A stretch of DNA of 64,000 nt from Acinetobacter larvae (GTDB lineage: Bacteria > Pseudomonadota > Gammaproteobacteria > Pseudomonadales > Moraxellaceae). The DNA lies in assembly GCF_001704115.1 (NCBI RefSeq), contig NZ_CP016895.1, positions 3,658,001 to 3,722,000 of the forward strand, given 5' to 3'. This document shows, piece by piece, positions 45,566 through 54,267 of this stretch (the first letter of the stretch is position 1; each line of letters begins with the position of its first letter). A program made the translations under genes and the position numbers. The notes under the pieces are model-generated. The model was not told the origin of the DNA. It saw only the letters and a list, made by a program, of their open reading frames with translations, and did not search any database.

Positions 45566-47707
45566 TTATGGCTCATCATCTTCACTGAGTAAATCGTGGT
45601 ATAGAGGGAAACGTAACTTTAAATCCTCATCAAGTTCGTCAGATGACTTCTTCCGCTTTGGCATAGGAATGACATTGCTCTGAGCATCTTGTGTGATTTT
45701 GGGTTTCATAACCGTTGTAGCAGTGTCATTAACAATGGAAGTCGTACCTTTCAATTTAGAACGTTCAAGCTCTTTTTCGTGGGTTCGATTACTCCTAATC
45801 TCAGAGATTCGACTTTTCTGGCTTTGAGTAGACAATGGTGTTTCGCTACTAGCTTGTTGAATAATATCCATGATTTTCTGCTCTAACTCAGATTGAGCTA
45901 AGTTGTTCTTTATATTTTGCTTTTCAATAGTTTTTTTCTGAACACTATTGATTTGCCAAACTTCCCAAAAACTATAGCCTTTAAATTCACGGGAATAGTC
46001 GGAAATCGTTGCTTCCCAATATTTCAGACTACTTTGTTCATAGAAAACATAAATTTTGTCTGCATTACTTGGATCATAGGCAGCATATAAAAACTTGGGT
46101 CGATTTATTGTATTTTGGCGGTGTAGCCAACCCTTTTCATATAATTCTGGGCAGGTATAAGTCACACCAAAAATTTTCAAACCTCGATTTGATAAAGTTG
46201 CCTTTTCTCTAGGCAATAATGCGACATAAACAGCCTTATCGGAAGCTGATCGTAGTTTCCCCGTACGATGCTGTATTCCCCAGTTCCATAACGCCATTGG
46301 GACGGCTGGTAGGTCATGTGGTAGATCGATATCACGATCATAATTGTTGATTTGGTGAAATTGGTTATATTTCAGTACTGATAAAAGAATAATTTTAGTG
46401 AATTCATCTAGATTAAGTGTTGCATCTAGACGGTAGTCCTTTCCACCTCGTTTTTTTGTGATTACATCTTGAACCACCCCTTTTGCAAAGGGTTTAAATT
46501 CAGCTTGTATTAATTTGAATCTGCTTTCAACAATTGGCTTTAGATCACCACGGTAGGGTGGTGCATTCTCAAGCCTTATCGAAAAACTTTTTTCTAAATT
46601 TTCAATTTGATGACCAAATAACTCGGCTCGGTCAGCCAAAATCGCATCAGGCAAGCCGATACAAGGCCAGTTTTCATAAGTAATATCTATTCCATACTTT
46701 TTGCATAAAGCGACTTTATCTGTAAAAGCGCAATAAAGTGCTTGTATACTTGTTTTATAAGAAGCATTTTCTAAGCCAATATATAAGCCTGTAACCATAC
46801 GACTAAAGACATCAATGACGAAGTAAATTGTTGGTCGGCCAATTATTCGGCTTCGATCAAGATTGGAAACTAAATAAATATCAGCAATGGTGGCATCTAT
46901 TTCATACCGTGAACCAGGGCCGAGAACTTGTGTATTTACTGTAGAATGGAGTTGGCGTAAATCTTTAGAATACTCAATGTCGTTTGATCGCTTCTGTAAA
47001 CGAGTTACTTGATTGTATTCTCGGTGATAAAAATACTGAAATTGGCGTAGTGTAGGATATTCATTTTCAGGGGTATCTGGGTGAAGTGTGCGATATAGCT
47101 TTTGAAATTCCCGATGGGCATATTTTAAAGTATGTTTCTTATTTGATAATAAGTATTTGCTAATCGTGAGATGAAATAGGCGTTCAATTTCGTGTGTAAT
47201 AATAGCTCCAGTACCTTCTTTGTAGAGGCGCTTTCTTCCTAATTTTTGACTTGCAACTTTTTTACTCCCTTTTGCACCTGAATTTTGGTAGTTAGGGATC
47301 AAAGCATTCGGTGTCTGCCCTCTTTGCCAGTATTGTCTAAGCAAGCGGTATATTGTCTGTTTGGTAGATTTCTTACTATTTATAATTTCATTAATTAGTG
47401 AGGATCGGGCACTTGGTATATAAAACTGTTCATGATCAACTATATTTTTGATTAAATTGTAATTTTCATCTCTTTTTCGTTGAGAAGTGGAATCTTTTTC
47501 GGGCTGTATGAAGGCAACATCTTGAAAGGGATCTTCAATTCGAAACACCTCAAAAGATTCAATGGCATGAAATAATTCCGTTTTGCTGATGATTTCAGGA
47601 AGTGCTTTCACATCATTGATATCAATCCAAACAATATGTTCAGATAAAATTTTGAGGATTCTAATCGAGAGATCTTGATACTGATATACATCATTGATTC
47701 GCAGCAT
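45566..47707 (-). CDS. tnsB: Transposase TnsB (DDE integrase superfamily)
   Basis: A 713-residue transposase that cuts and joins the 3' ends. The catalytic residues can be placed at Asp271 (YEIDATIADI), Asp359 (ILADRAELFG) and Glu394 (PIVESRFK), nearly the same positions as D273, D361 and E396 of Tn7 TnsB. N-terminal helix-turn-helix segments (STKQTIYRLLRQYWQRG) bind the end repeats. Its start overlaps the tnsA end by 17 bp. The C-terminal tail is charged and probably contacts TnsC. Confidence 0.95.
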   Translation of the reverse strand: MLRINDVYQYQDLSIRILKILSEHIVWIDINDVKALPEIISKTELFHAIESFEVFRIEDPFQDVAFIQPEKDSTSQRKRDENYNLIKNIVDHEQFYIPSARSSLINEIINSKKSTKQTIYRLLRQYWQRGQTPNALIPNYQNSGAKGSKKVASQKLGRKRLYKEGTGAIITHEIERLFHLTISKYLLSNKKHTLKYAHREFQKLYRTLHPDTPENEYPTLRQFQYFYHREYNQVTRLQKRSNDIEYSKDLRQLHSTVNTQVLGPGSRYEIDATIADIYLVSNLDRSRIIGRPTIYFVIDVFSRMVTGLYIGLENASYKTSIQALYCAFTDKVALCKKYGIDITYENWPCIGLPDAILADRAELFGHQIENLEKSFSIRLENAPPYRGDLKPIVESRFKLIQAEFKPFAKGVVQDVITKKRGGKDYRLDATLNLDEFTKIILLSVLKYNQFHQINNYDRDIDLPHDLPAVPMALWNWGIQHRTGKLRSASDKAVYVALLPREKATLSNRGLKIFGVTYTCPELYEKGWLHRQNTINRPKFLYAAYDPSNADKIYVFYEQSSLKYWEATISDYSREFKGYSFWEVWQINSVQKKTIEKQNIKNNLAQSELEQKIMDIIQQASSETPLSTQSQKSRISEIRSNRTHEKELERSKLKGTTSIVNDTATTVMKPKITQDAQSNVIPMPKRKKSSDELDEDLKLRFPLYHDLLSEDDEP

Positions 47708-48497
47708 AGCGAACCTCCTCCCAAGTCGTTAGATTGCCTAATTGAATATTGGGTGGGACTAAATCTTTGTAATTTAATTTTAGGTTGAATTTAAAATAAC
47801 GTTGAGCAAAAAGTACACGTAATTCTGATAGAGATGTACCTATCTCAAGGTCATAAGATGAATCAATTTTTTTTGCTAAGTTAACCAAGGATAAATTTGG
47901 ATATTTATGGAATTGCTTTACATAGAATTCAATTTGATCATACTGATTGATGTGATCATTATCTCTAATGGCAGGATATAACCATTTAATGTTGTCAAAA
48001 ACAACTTTAGGAATTTCTTGTTCAGTGATGATTTGCCAAGGGATTTCTTTGCTTTGCCAATAACGTCGTTCGATTTCTAGTTTCTCAATTGTACGGATAT
48101 CTTCAAGATCTTTCTGGTATTTAGCTTGTATGCTAAATCGAGGATTCATAGCGTCGGAACTAAATACATAAAAATCCGTACTCATTATCTGCTTAATGCC
48201 TCTAACGGCAGGGTGTGGAATACAAGTTAAATGGGCGATTTCTTCAGTTTGTTCTATCCGAAGAGGGAATTGTTCTCGTATATCTTGAATCAGAGGATTC
48301 CATTCTAAAATTAAGAAAATAGCGAGCTCTAAGTCAGAGAGTAGATGATGTGTCCGCTTCGTTTTATGGCCGTAAACTCGATGAGAGCGACCAAGTGATG
48401 ATAGATCCCGAACAGTCAACCACGGTTTATATGATGATAACTCACCATCGCCTCGGCCATCTTTGATCCATTCTTGCTGTTGTTGGACTGAGAGCAT
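47691..48497 (-). CDS. tnsA: Transposon endonuclease TnsA
   Basis: A 268-residue restriction-endonuclease-fold protein that cuts the 5' ends, making cut-and-paste transposition possible. Candidate catalytic residues are Glu57 (LSDLELAIF), Asp115 (VFSSDAMNP) and the Lys in SIQAKYQ (126), at about the spacing known for Tn7 TnsA. A C-terminal winged-helix part should contact TnsC. ATG 48497 has AGGTG six bases upstream; a GTG three codons earlier falls inside that site. The same bases lie within a strong hairpin followed by six T residues, listed separately. First gene of the tns operon, beside the right end. Confidence 0.93.
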   Translation of the reverse strand: MLSVQQQQEWIKDGRGDGELSSYKPWLTVRDLSSLGRSHRVYGHKTKRTHHLLSDLELAIFLILEWNPLIQDIREQFPLRIEQTEEIAHLTCIPHPAVRGIKQIMSTDFYVFSSDAMNPRFSIQAKYQKDLEDIRTIEKLEIERRYWQSKEIPWQIITEQEIPKVVFDNIKWLYPAIRDNDHINQYDQIEFYVKQFHKYPNLSLVNLAKKIDSSYDLEIGTSLSELRVLFAQRYFKFNLKLNYKDLVPPNIQLGNLTTWEEVRYAANQ

Positions 48498-48542
48498 AAA
48501 AAACACCTGTTGTGTTCATTTGAAATGAGCATAACAGGTGTT
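48498..48542 (-). terminator. Hairpin plus T-run overlapping the tnsA ribosome-binding site
   Basis: AACACCTGTT (48502-48511) and AACAGGTGTT (48533-48542) form a perfect 10-bp stem. Inside it is a second palindrome, TCATTT-G-AAATGA (48516-48528). Read on the minus strand, six T residues follow and then the tnsA ATG. It has the form of an intrinsic terminator and places the tnsA Shine-Dalgarno AGGTG in the stem. It could stop glmS read-through and limit TnsA synthesis. Confidence 0.6.
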
Positions 48543-48560
48543 CATAAAACAAACAATCTA

Positions 48561-48626
48561 GTATGACACTTTTTTGTTTAGTATGATACTTTATTGTTTG
48601 GTGTGAGACTTTATTGTCTGACTACA
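48561..48626. repeat. Tn7-like right end with three abutting TnsB-type binding sites
   Basis: The motif GTRTGANACTTTATTGTYT recurs at 48561, 48581 and 48601 with an exact 20-bp period, then CTGACTACA ends the element. The innermost copy has a run of T in place of TTTATT. Tandem sites are typical of Tn7R. Confidence 0.85.
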
Positions 48627-48631
48627 AGCAC
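48627..48631 (+). repeat. 5-bp target-site duplication, right copy
   Basis: AGCAC immediately outside the right end, identical to 33348-33352. Confidence 0.88.
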
Positions 48632-48650
48632 CCATCAAACAAGCTTATAC

Positions 48651-48690
48651 TTACTCGACCGTTACAGACTTCGCCAAGTTACGTGGTTGG
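48651..48690 (-). other. attTn7: probable TnsD recognition region at the end of glmS
   Basis: The last codons of glmS (encoding QPRNLAKSVTVE) are the sequence TnsD reads in Tn7, with insertion about 25 bp beyond the stop codon. The insertion seen here lies 20-24 bp past the stop, which matches. Confidence 0.75.
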
Positions 48691-50489
48691 TCGACATCGG
48701 TACCACGCAATACAGCAACATGATAAGACAAGAGTTGTACCGGAATACTGTATACGATTGGCGCAAGACGCTCATCAATAGTCGGTACATATACCACATG
48801 CTGGCGATCTGCTTTTTGAATACCGCTGTGTTCATCTGCAAATACAAACAACTCACCACCACGCGCCTGTACTTCTTCCATATTAGATTTGAGTTTATCC
48901 AACATGTGATCTTGCGGCGCAAGAATCACCACAGGCATATCGTTATCCACCAATGCCAATGGACCATGCTTTAGCTCACCCGCGGCATAACCTTCGGCAT
49001 GAATATAGGAGATCTCTTTAAGCTTTAACGCACCTTCAAGCGCTATTGGAAACTCCGTACCACGTCCCAAGAATAAGCAGTGATTTTTTTCCACAAAAAG
49101 CGTGGAGAGTGCCAAAATATTACGGTCATTCTGCAGCGTATCGGTTAACACTTTCGGCAAATGCCATAAAGCCACAATAATCTCTGTGAGTACTTGCGCA
49201 CTGATATTATGTTTGACCTGACCAATTTTCAGTACCAATAACATCAATGCAGCTAATTGCGTGGTAAAGGCTTTGGTTGATGCAACACCAATTTCAGGAC
49301 CTGCCAAAGTCAAAAGATGGTGGTCAGTCTCACGAATCATCGAAGAGGTCGCGACGTTACATACAGCTAATGTACTGATATTACAGTGCTTCGCTGCAGC
49401 ACGTTTTTGGGTATCGCGTAGCGCAGCAAGGGTATCTGCGGTTTCACCAGATTGGGAAATACAAACATAAAGGGTATCTGCAACAATGACTGGGCTACGA
49501 TAGCGATATTCACTGGCAATTTCGACCTGACAAGGTAAATCAATTAATTGCTCAAACCAATATTTGGCAATCATGCCAGCGTGATAACTGGTACCACAAG
49601 CAATAATTTGTACTTGTTGAATACGCGCAAAATCGACCACAGCTGACGCTAAAAAATCTTCACGTAAGACATTGCCATTTAAAGCTTGCGATATGGTTTG
49701 TTGAATGGCTTCTGGCTGCTCATAGATTTCTTTGAGCATATAATGCTTGTATTCACCTTTCGAGGCGTTACTTACCGTTGCGTCGAGTTCTTTGATTGGG
49801 CGTTGTACTGTCTGACCATCAACAAAAACGGTTATGTGATCACGTGTTAAAAGCGCAATATCACCTTCTTCAAGATACATAAAGCGGTTAGTTACCGGTA
49901 ATAATGCCAATTGATCAGAACTGATAAAATTCTCACCAATCCCAACACCAATCACCAAAGGCGAACCTTCACGTACTGTCACCAATTGATCAGGAAAATC
50001 GGTGTGTATAATACCCAGTGCATAAGCACCTTTGAGTTGAGGCACAATCTGTTGTACAGCCGTCAATAAATCTGCTGTAGTTTTTAATTGGTGATCAATC
50101 AAATGGGCAACGACTTCACTGTCTGTTTGTGAGCTAAAGTGATAGCCCAAAGCAATCAATGATTGTTTAATATCTTGATAATTCTCAATAATACCATTGT
50201 GCACCACGGCGACCTTACCTGAAACATGCGGATGCGCATTGGCTTCAGTCGGTTTACCATGTGTTGCCCAGCGGGTATGTGCAATGCCTAAAGAACCACT
50301 AATCTCTGCTTGCTCTACCGCTTCAGCGAGATTGGCAACTTTCCCCACACGACGTTCACGCAAAATATCACCATGATCGATTACTGCTACCCCAGCAGAG
50401 TCATAACCACGGTATTCTAAACGCTTTAAACCTTCGATCAGCACATGACTAATATTACGTTCGGCAACACCACCAACGATTCCACACAT
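48651..50489 (-). CDS. glmS: Glutamine--fructose-6-phosphate aminotransferase (isomerizing)
   Basis: A 612-residue enzyme making glucosamine-6-phosphate, the entry step to UDP-GlcNAc for peptidoglycan and lipopolysaccharide. The N-terminal Ntn glutaminase uses Cys2 (MCGIVGGVAER) and includes HTRWATHGKP and VVHNGIIENY. Two SIS isomerase domains follow (ACGTSYHAGMIAKYW; LGRGTEFPIALEGALKLKEISYIHAE cited by ends), then the conserved C-terminus DQPRNLAKSVTVE. It lies 12 bp after glmU. No glmS ribozyme is visible. The transposon has removed its terminator, but the coding sequence is intact. Confidence 0.97.
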   Translation of the reverse strand: MCGIVGGVAERNISHVLIEGLKRLEYRGYDSAGVAVIDHGDILRERRVGKVANLAEAVEQAEISGSLGIAHTRWATHGKPTEANAHPHVSGKVAVVHNGIIENYQDIKQSLIALGYHFSSQTDSEVVAHLIDHQLKTTADLLTAVQQIVPQLKGAYALGIIHTDFPDQLVTVREGSPLVIGVGIGENFISSDQLALLPVTNRFMYLEEGDIALLTRDHITVFVDGQTVQRPIKELDATVSNASKGEYKHYMLKEIYEQPEAIQQTISQALNGNVLREDFLASAVVDFARIQQVQIIACGTSYHAGMIAKYWFEQLIDLPCQVEIASEYRYRSPVIVADTLYVCISQSGETADTLAALRDTQKRAAAKHCNISTLAVCNVATSSMIRETDHHLLTLAGPEIGVASTKAFTTQLAALMLLVLKIGQVKHNISAQVLTEIIVALWHLPKVLTDTLQNDRNILALSTLFVEKNHCLFLGRGTEFPIALEGALKLKEISYIHAEGYAAGELKHGPLALVDNDMPVVILAPQDHMLDKLKSNMEEVQARGGELFVFADEHSGIQKADRQHVVYVPTIDERLAPIVYSIPVQLLSYHVAVLRGTDVDQPRNLAKSVTVE

Positions 50490-50501
50490 AAATTTATCCT
50501 C

Positions 50502-51866
50502 TTATTTCTTAGCCTTTTGGGGACGTTGATAATTTGTTTTGCTCAACTGTTTTGCACGCTCAAAAGCGAGCGCATGGGGTTCAACATCATGGGTAATGAC
50601 TGAGCCTGCACCAACCGTTGCACCTTCACCTATATGTAATGGTGCGACCAATGAGCTATTTGAACCAATAAATACCTGATCATCAATAACCGTACGATGT
50701 TTATGGGCACCATCATAATTACAGGTAATGGTACCGGCACCAATATTACAATCTGCGCCGATATCAGTATCCCCCAAATAGGTAAAATGGTTGGCTTTAG
50801 ACGCTAAACCGATCTTAGAGTTTTTGACTTCAACAAAGTTACCAATATGTACTTCATCACTGAGTACCGTGCCAGGTCTTAAACGTGCAAAAGGTCCGAT
50901 TTGTGCTGCAACACCGACCTGCGCTTGATCTAAAATGCTATAAGCTTGTATTTTGCTACCCGCAGCAATATGGCTATTTTTAATGATACAACCTGGACCA
51001 ATTTCAACGCCATCACCAAAGACACAATGTCCTTCTATCACCACATTGATATCAATCCGTACATCTTGACCAGCCTCGAGTTGACCGCGTAAATCGAAAC
51101 GCGTTGGATCAATCAAATGTACACCTTGGCGCATCAATTGCTCCGCTTGATCATGCTGTAACTGCCGCTCTAGAGCCGCCAGTTGCACACGATCATTTAC
51201 ACCTTCGACTTCAAAAGCCTTATTGGGTTGAATCGAAGCGATTTGCATGCCATCCGCCAAAGCCATGGCAAAAATATCTGTTAAATAATATTCAGCTTGG
51301 GCATTGTCATTGCTGAGGCGAGGGAGCCATTGATGCAGTTTGGCATTGCTTACACAATATAAACCCGTATTAACTTCTTGGATTTGGCGTTGTTCTGCTG
51401 TGGCATCTTTATGTTCAACAATGGCTTGAATTTGTCCTGCTTTACGAACAATACGACCATAACCGCTAGCATCTTCTAAAGTCAGTGTCGCCAAACCAAT
51501 GCCTGTTTCTTGTGAAGCCGCAATCAAGCGCTGTAAGGTGTCTTGTGTTACACAGGGCACGTCACCCGATAAGATTAAGGAGATTCCTTCAGTGGGCAGA
51601 ACAGACAATGCCATTTGTACAGCATGCCCAGTACCCAGTTGTTGTGCTTGCTCGACCCATTGGATTGGTTCAGCTGCAAATGCCTGTTGTACCAGATCAC
51701 CACCATGACCATAGATTGTGATAATTTGTTTTGCTTGTAGTTTTTTTGCAGTATCGACCACATGCCCCAACAAGGGACGACCTGCTAAGGGCTGTAATAC
51801 TTTAGGCAAAGCAGAACGCATTCGCGTTCCTTTACCCGCCGCAAGTATAATCACACTTATCGTCAT
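50502..51866 (-). CDS. glmU: Bifunctional GlcNAc-1-phosphate uridylyltransferase / glucosamine-1-phosphate acetyltransferase
   Basis: A 454-residue bifunctional enzyme making UDP-GlcNAc. The N-terminal nucleotidyltransferase starts [22 protein letters not shown] and LSGDVPC follow. The C-terminal left-handed beta-helix acetyltransferase shows hexapeptide repeats ([47 protein letters not shown]). ATG 51866 has AGGTG before it; the six-codon upstream extension is unlikely. Probably in one unit with glmS. Confidence 0.96.
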   Translation of the reverse strand: MTISVIILAAGKGTRMRSALPKVLQPLAGRPLLGHVVDTAKKLQAKQIITIYGHGGDLVQQAFAAEPIQWVEQAQQLGTGHAVQMALSVLPTEGISLILSGDVPCVTQDTLQRLIAASQETGIGLATLTLEDASGYGRIVRKAGQIQAIVEHKDATAEQRQIQEVNTGLYCVSNAKLHQWLPRLSNDNAQAEYYLTDIFAMALADGMQIASIQPNKAFEVEGVNDRVQLAALERQLQHDQAEQLMRQGVHLIDPTRFDLRGQLEAGQDVRIDINVVIEGHCVFGDGVEIGPGCIIKNSHIAAGSKIQAYSILDQAQVGVAAQIGPFARLRPGTVLSDEVHIGNFVEVKNSKIGLASKANHFTYLGDTDIGADCNIGAGTITCNYDGAHKHRTVIDDQVFIGSNSSLVAPLHIGEGATVGAGSVITHDVEPHALAFERAKQLSKTNYQRPQKAKK

Positions 51867-51909
51867 AACACACCTAGTTCTCAAATTGAGTTATTCTCAA
51901 CAACTATTA

Positions 51910-52416
51910 CTAACTAATTGAAATATATAAATACAAGACAATGCATAATGCTGCCCATATACCAGCAATTACATCATCAAGCATAATACCGAGACCACCA
52001 GCAACTTGGCGATCCACCACACCAATCGGCCATGGTTTCCAAATATCAAATAAACGAAAGAGGGAAAAGCCTATCAGCAGCCATGCCCAACTCATTTGAT
52101 TGATATATATTAAAGGTAAAAATGTGATGGATTGACCGGCAAATTCATCCCATACGATACGACCATCATCGTGTACGCCCATGAGCTCGGCACTTTTACC
52201 ACAAATATAAATTCCCAACACCGTCATGATGAGTATCAAAAGCAGGGCAGGATAGTAGCCAAGTGCCATAAAAATAGGCACAAAAAGTAAGGCAAAGAGA
52301 GAGCCAAAAGTTCCTGGTGCTTTGGGCGCCAAACCTGATCCAAAACCAACGCCACAAAATACAATACAGCGTTGTTGCCACGTCATGCGCTGCCAATTTA
52401 TTTTATTCTGATGCAA
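51910..52416 (-). CDS. pgpA: Phosphatidylglycerophosphatase A
   Basis: A 168-residue inner-membrane phosphatase that dephosphorylates phosphatidylglycerophosphate to phosphatidylglycerol. Family marks are GFGSGLAPKAPGTFGSL near the start, DDGRIVWDEFAGQ, FRLFDIWKPWPIG and the closing GGLGIMLDDVIAG. Membrane segments surround these acidic motifs. The longest frame starts at a TTG (52416) overlapping the thiL end; the first ATG is at 52386 and gives 158 residues. Neither has a clear ribosome-binding site, so coupling to thiL is likely. Confidence 0.93.
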   Translation of the reverse strand: MHQNKINWQRMTWQQRCIVFCGVGFGSGLAPKAPGTFGSLFALLFVPIFMALGYYPALLLILIMTVLGIYICGKSAELMGVHDDGRIVWDEFAGQSITFLPLIYINQMSWAWLLIGFSLFRLFDIWKPWPIGVVDRQVAGGLGIMLDDVIAGIWAALCIVLYLYISIS

Positions 52417-53323
52417 AGTGCTGATATCCGTTTAGTTTTAATGATTGTGCTTGACCTTGATACATAAATTGCAACTGGGGTTGCGCAATAATCTGACCAA
52501 TCACTGTGGTTTGTACATCGGGGTGTCGTTGCAGAAGTTTTTGATAATTTTCTTTGGATAGGGTGAAGCACAATTCATAATCATCCCCACCAGTCAACGC
52601 ATATTGCCACTGCTCGACTAAAGGCAAGGCTTGCACGCGTGTACTCAAAGGTAACTGCGATAATTCTATACAAGCACCGCAATGTGATGCTGTTAATATA
52701 TGTTGCAAATCTTGGGCAAGACCGTCAGAGATATCAATCATGCTATGGGCTAAACCATTGAGCTGCTGTCCCAATACACAGCGTGGGGTAGGGTAATCCA
52801 AACGTTGTTGTAGGGGATCACCCAAATGCTGTAAAGCAAATGCAGCATCACCCACCGTTCCACTGACAACAATCAGATCACCCACTTGTGCATTGGATCG
52901 CGTCACAGCAGTTTGCGGTGCAACCCAACCAAGTGCAGTGACACTAATGGTTAAATGCGGGCTTTGTGTGGTATCACCACCAATTAAGCTGACGCCATAG
53001 TGTTCACAACAAGCATAAAGCCCATCACTAAAGCCTTGTAACCATGCGTGATCAATACTTGGCAAACTCAGTGCCAACAAAATGCTATGTGGTGTGGCAG
53101 CCATTGCTGCGATATCGGAAAGATTCACCGCCACACTTTTCCAACCCACAGCATGTGCTGCTGTATCGGTTGGAAAGTGCCGCCCCGATATCAGTGTATC
53201 GGTACAAATCACCAATTGTTGTTGTGACGGTGGCTGAATCACAGCCGAGTCATCACCTATGCCTACATCGACGGCGTGTGGCTGACGATTGAAATAGGTC
53301 TCGATAATAGAAAACTCAGCCAT
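52403..53323 (-). CDS. thiL: Thiamine-monophosphate kinase
   Basis: A 306-residue enzyme phosphorylating thiamine monophosphate to thiamine pyrophosphate. Visible motifs are GIGDDSAVI (metal/ATP), TDTLISGRHFP, AVNLSDIAAMAATP, LIGGDTT, MIDISDGLAQDL and LTGGDDYELCF, all typical of ThiL. It lies between nusB and pgpA in the arrangement common in gammaproteobacteria (ribH-nusB-thiL-pgpA), with 9 bp to nusB. Confidence 0.96.
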   Translation of the reverse strand: MAEFSIIETYFNRQPHAVDVGIGDDSAVIQPPSQQQLVICTDTLISGRHFPTDTAAHAVGWKSVAVNLSDIAAMAATPHSILLALSLPSIDHAWLQGFSDGLYACCEHYGVSLIGGDTTQSPHLTISVTALGWVAPQTAVTRSNAQVGDLIVVSGTVGDAAFALQHLGDPLQQRLDYPTPRCVLGQQLNGLAHSMIDISDGLAQDLQHILTASHCGACIELSQLPLSTRVQALPLVEQWQYALTGGDDYELCFTLSKENYQKLLQRHPDVQTTVIGQIIAQPQLQFMYQGQAQSLKLNGYQHFASE

Positions 53324-53332
53324 TGCAACTCG

Positions 53333-53782
53333 TTATTTTGCTTGTTTCTTTTCGGCTTCACGTAGGCTCTCAGCCAAACGATCTAGCACGCCATTGATAT
53401 ATTTATGGCTATCGGCACCGCCGAAATATTTAGCCAATTCAATGGCTTCATCCAATACCACACGATAGGGAATTTCAAGATGCTGTTTTAGTTCATAAGC
53501 ACCGAGGCGCAAAGTTGCTAACTCTACACCATCTAGTGCAGCGAGTTCGCGATCTAATACCGGTACCAATAGCGCATCTAATGCGTTATGTTCAGCAACC
53601 ACTTGCGTCAGCAATTCGTGATAATAGTTTAAATCAACCTTATGCATATGATTTTCGGCACGGGTACGCGCTTCAATCGCATGAACTGGGTTATGGCTCA
53701 TTTGCCATTCATAAATACCTTGTACAGCAAAACGACGTGCTTTGCGTTTTGCTGCGTAGGCTGCTTGCAGAGTCTGCGACAT
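53333..53782 (-). CDS. nusB: Transcription antitermination factor NusB
   Basis: A 149-residue all-helical RNA-binding protein that with NusE binds boxA RNA in rRNA leaders. The arginine-rich start ([16 protein letters not shown]) and the conserved [19 protein letters not shown] with KYINGVLD near the end identify it. It lies 4 bp after ribH on the same strand. Confidence 0.95.
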   Translation of the reverse strand: MSQTLQAAYAAKRKARRFAVQGIYEWQMSHNPVHAIEARTRAENHMHKVDLNYYHELLTQVVAEHNALDALLVPVLDRELAALDGVELATLRLGAYELKQHLEIPYRVVLDEAIELAKYFGGADSHKYINGVLDRLAESLREAEKKQAK

Positions 53783-53786
53783 GTTT

Positions 53787-54257
53787 TTAAATCGCCTTTA
53801 ACAAATTAACCATTTCAATTGCAGTCAATGCAGCTTCGCTGCCTTTATTGCCTGCTTTTGTACCCGAACGTTCAATGGCCTGTTCGATACTATCTGTTGT
53901 GAGTACACCATTGATGACCGGTAGACTATATTCTAAACCAACCACGCCTAAACCTTTGGCGCATTCACCGGCAACAAAATCAAAATGCGGTGTGCTACCA
54001 CGGATCACCGCACCTAGTGCAATAATCGCATCATACTGACCTGATGCTGCAAGTTTTTTCGCCACAACAGGCAACTCCCAAGCACCTGGGGCATGCAGTA
54101 CAGTGATTTGCTCATCTGCCACACCATGACGTTGTAAGGTGTTGATGGCACCATCCAACAAATGTTCCACCACAAAGCTATTAAAACGACCAACTAAAAT
54201 CGCATAACGACCTTCGCTGGCATGATGTAGAAAACCTTCTATACGGCGAATCGCCAT
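53787..54257 (-). CDS. ribH: 6,7-Dimethyl-8-ribityllumazine synthase
   Basis: A 156-residue enzyme joining the ribitylaminouracil and dihydroxybutanone-phosphate precursors; it forms 60-mer or pentamer assemblies. Family signatures are [43 protein letters not shown] and the terminal [14 protein letters not shown]. It follows ribB by 10 bp, so the two riboflavin genes are co-transcribed. Confidence 0.96.
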   Translation of the reverse strand: MAIRRIEGFLHHASEGRYAILVGRFNSFVVEHLLDGAINTLQRHGVADEQITVLHAPGAWELPVVAKKLAASGQYDAIIALGAVIRGSTPHFDFVAGECAKGLGVVGLEYSLPVINGVLTTDSIEQAIERSGTKAGNKGSEAALTAIEMVNLLKAI

Positions 54258-54267
54258 AGCAACCTCT

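Larger units (their letters stand above)
33353..48626. mobile_element. Complete Tn7-like transposon at attTn7, carrying a prrC-type restriction/anticodon-nuclease operon
   Basis: The 15,274-bp element begins TGTAATGAGACAATAAAG and ends with the inverted counterpart of TGTAGTCAGACAATAAAG. It is bounded by AGCAC duplications and lies 19 bp (to the duplication) downstream of the glmS stop codon. This is the orientation and distance known for Tn7, with tnsA and the right end nearest glmS. Three spaced TnsB-type sites on the left and three abutting ones on the right copy the Tn7 end architecture. All five tns genes look intact. Cargo is one operon, hsdR-hsdS-prrC-hsdM. Genes are visibly more AT-rich than the flanking housekeeping genes. 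Confidence 0.93.

Noticed and set aside
33353..48626. A CRISPR-guided Tn7-like element (CAST)
   Set aside because: No cas genes, repeats or short TniQ are present. A full-length TnsD and TnsE are present, and the insertion is at glmS.
48594..48974. 126-codon plus-strand frame across the right end and glmS
   Set aside because: It is antisense to conserved glmS codons and spans the insertion junction.
48651..50520. glmS ribozyme or small-RNA site in glmS
   Set aside because: The glmS ribozyme is known from Gram-positive bacteria, and the 12-bp gap to glmU leaves no room for it.
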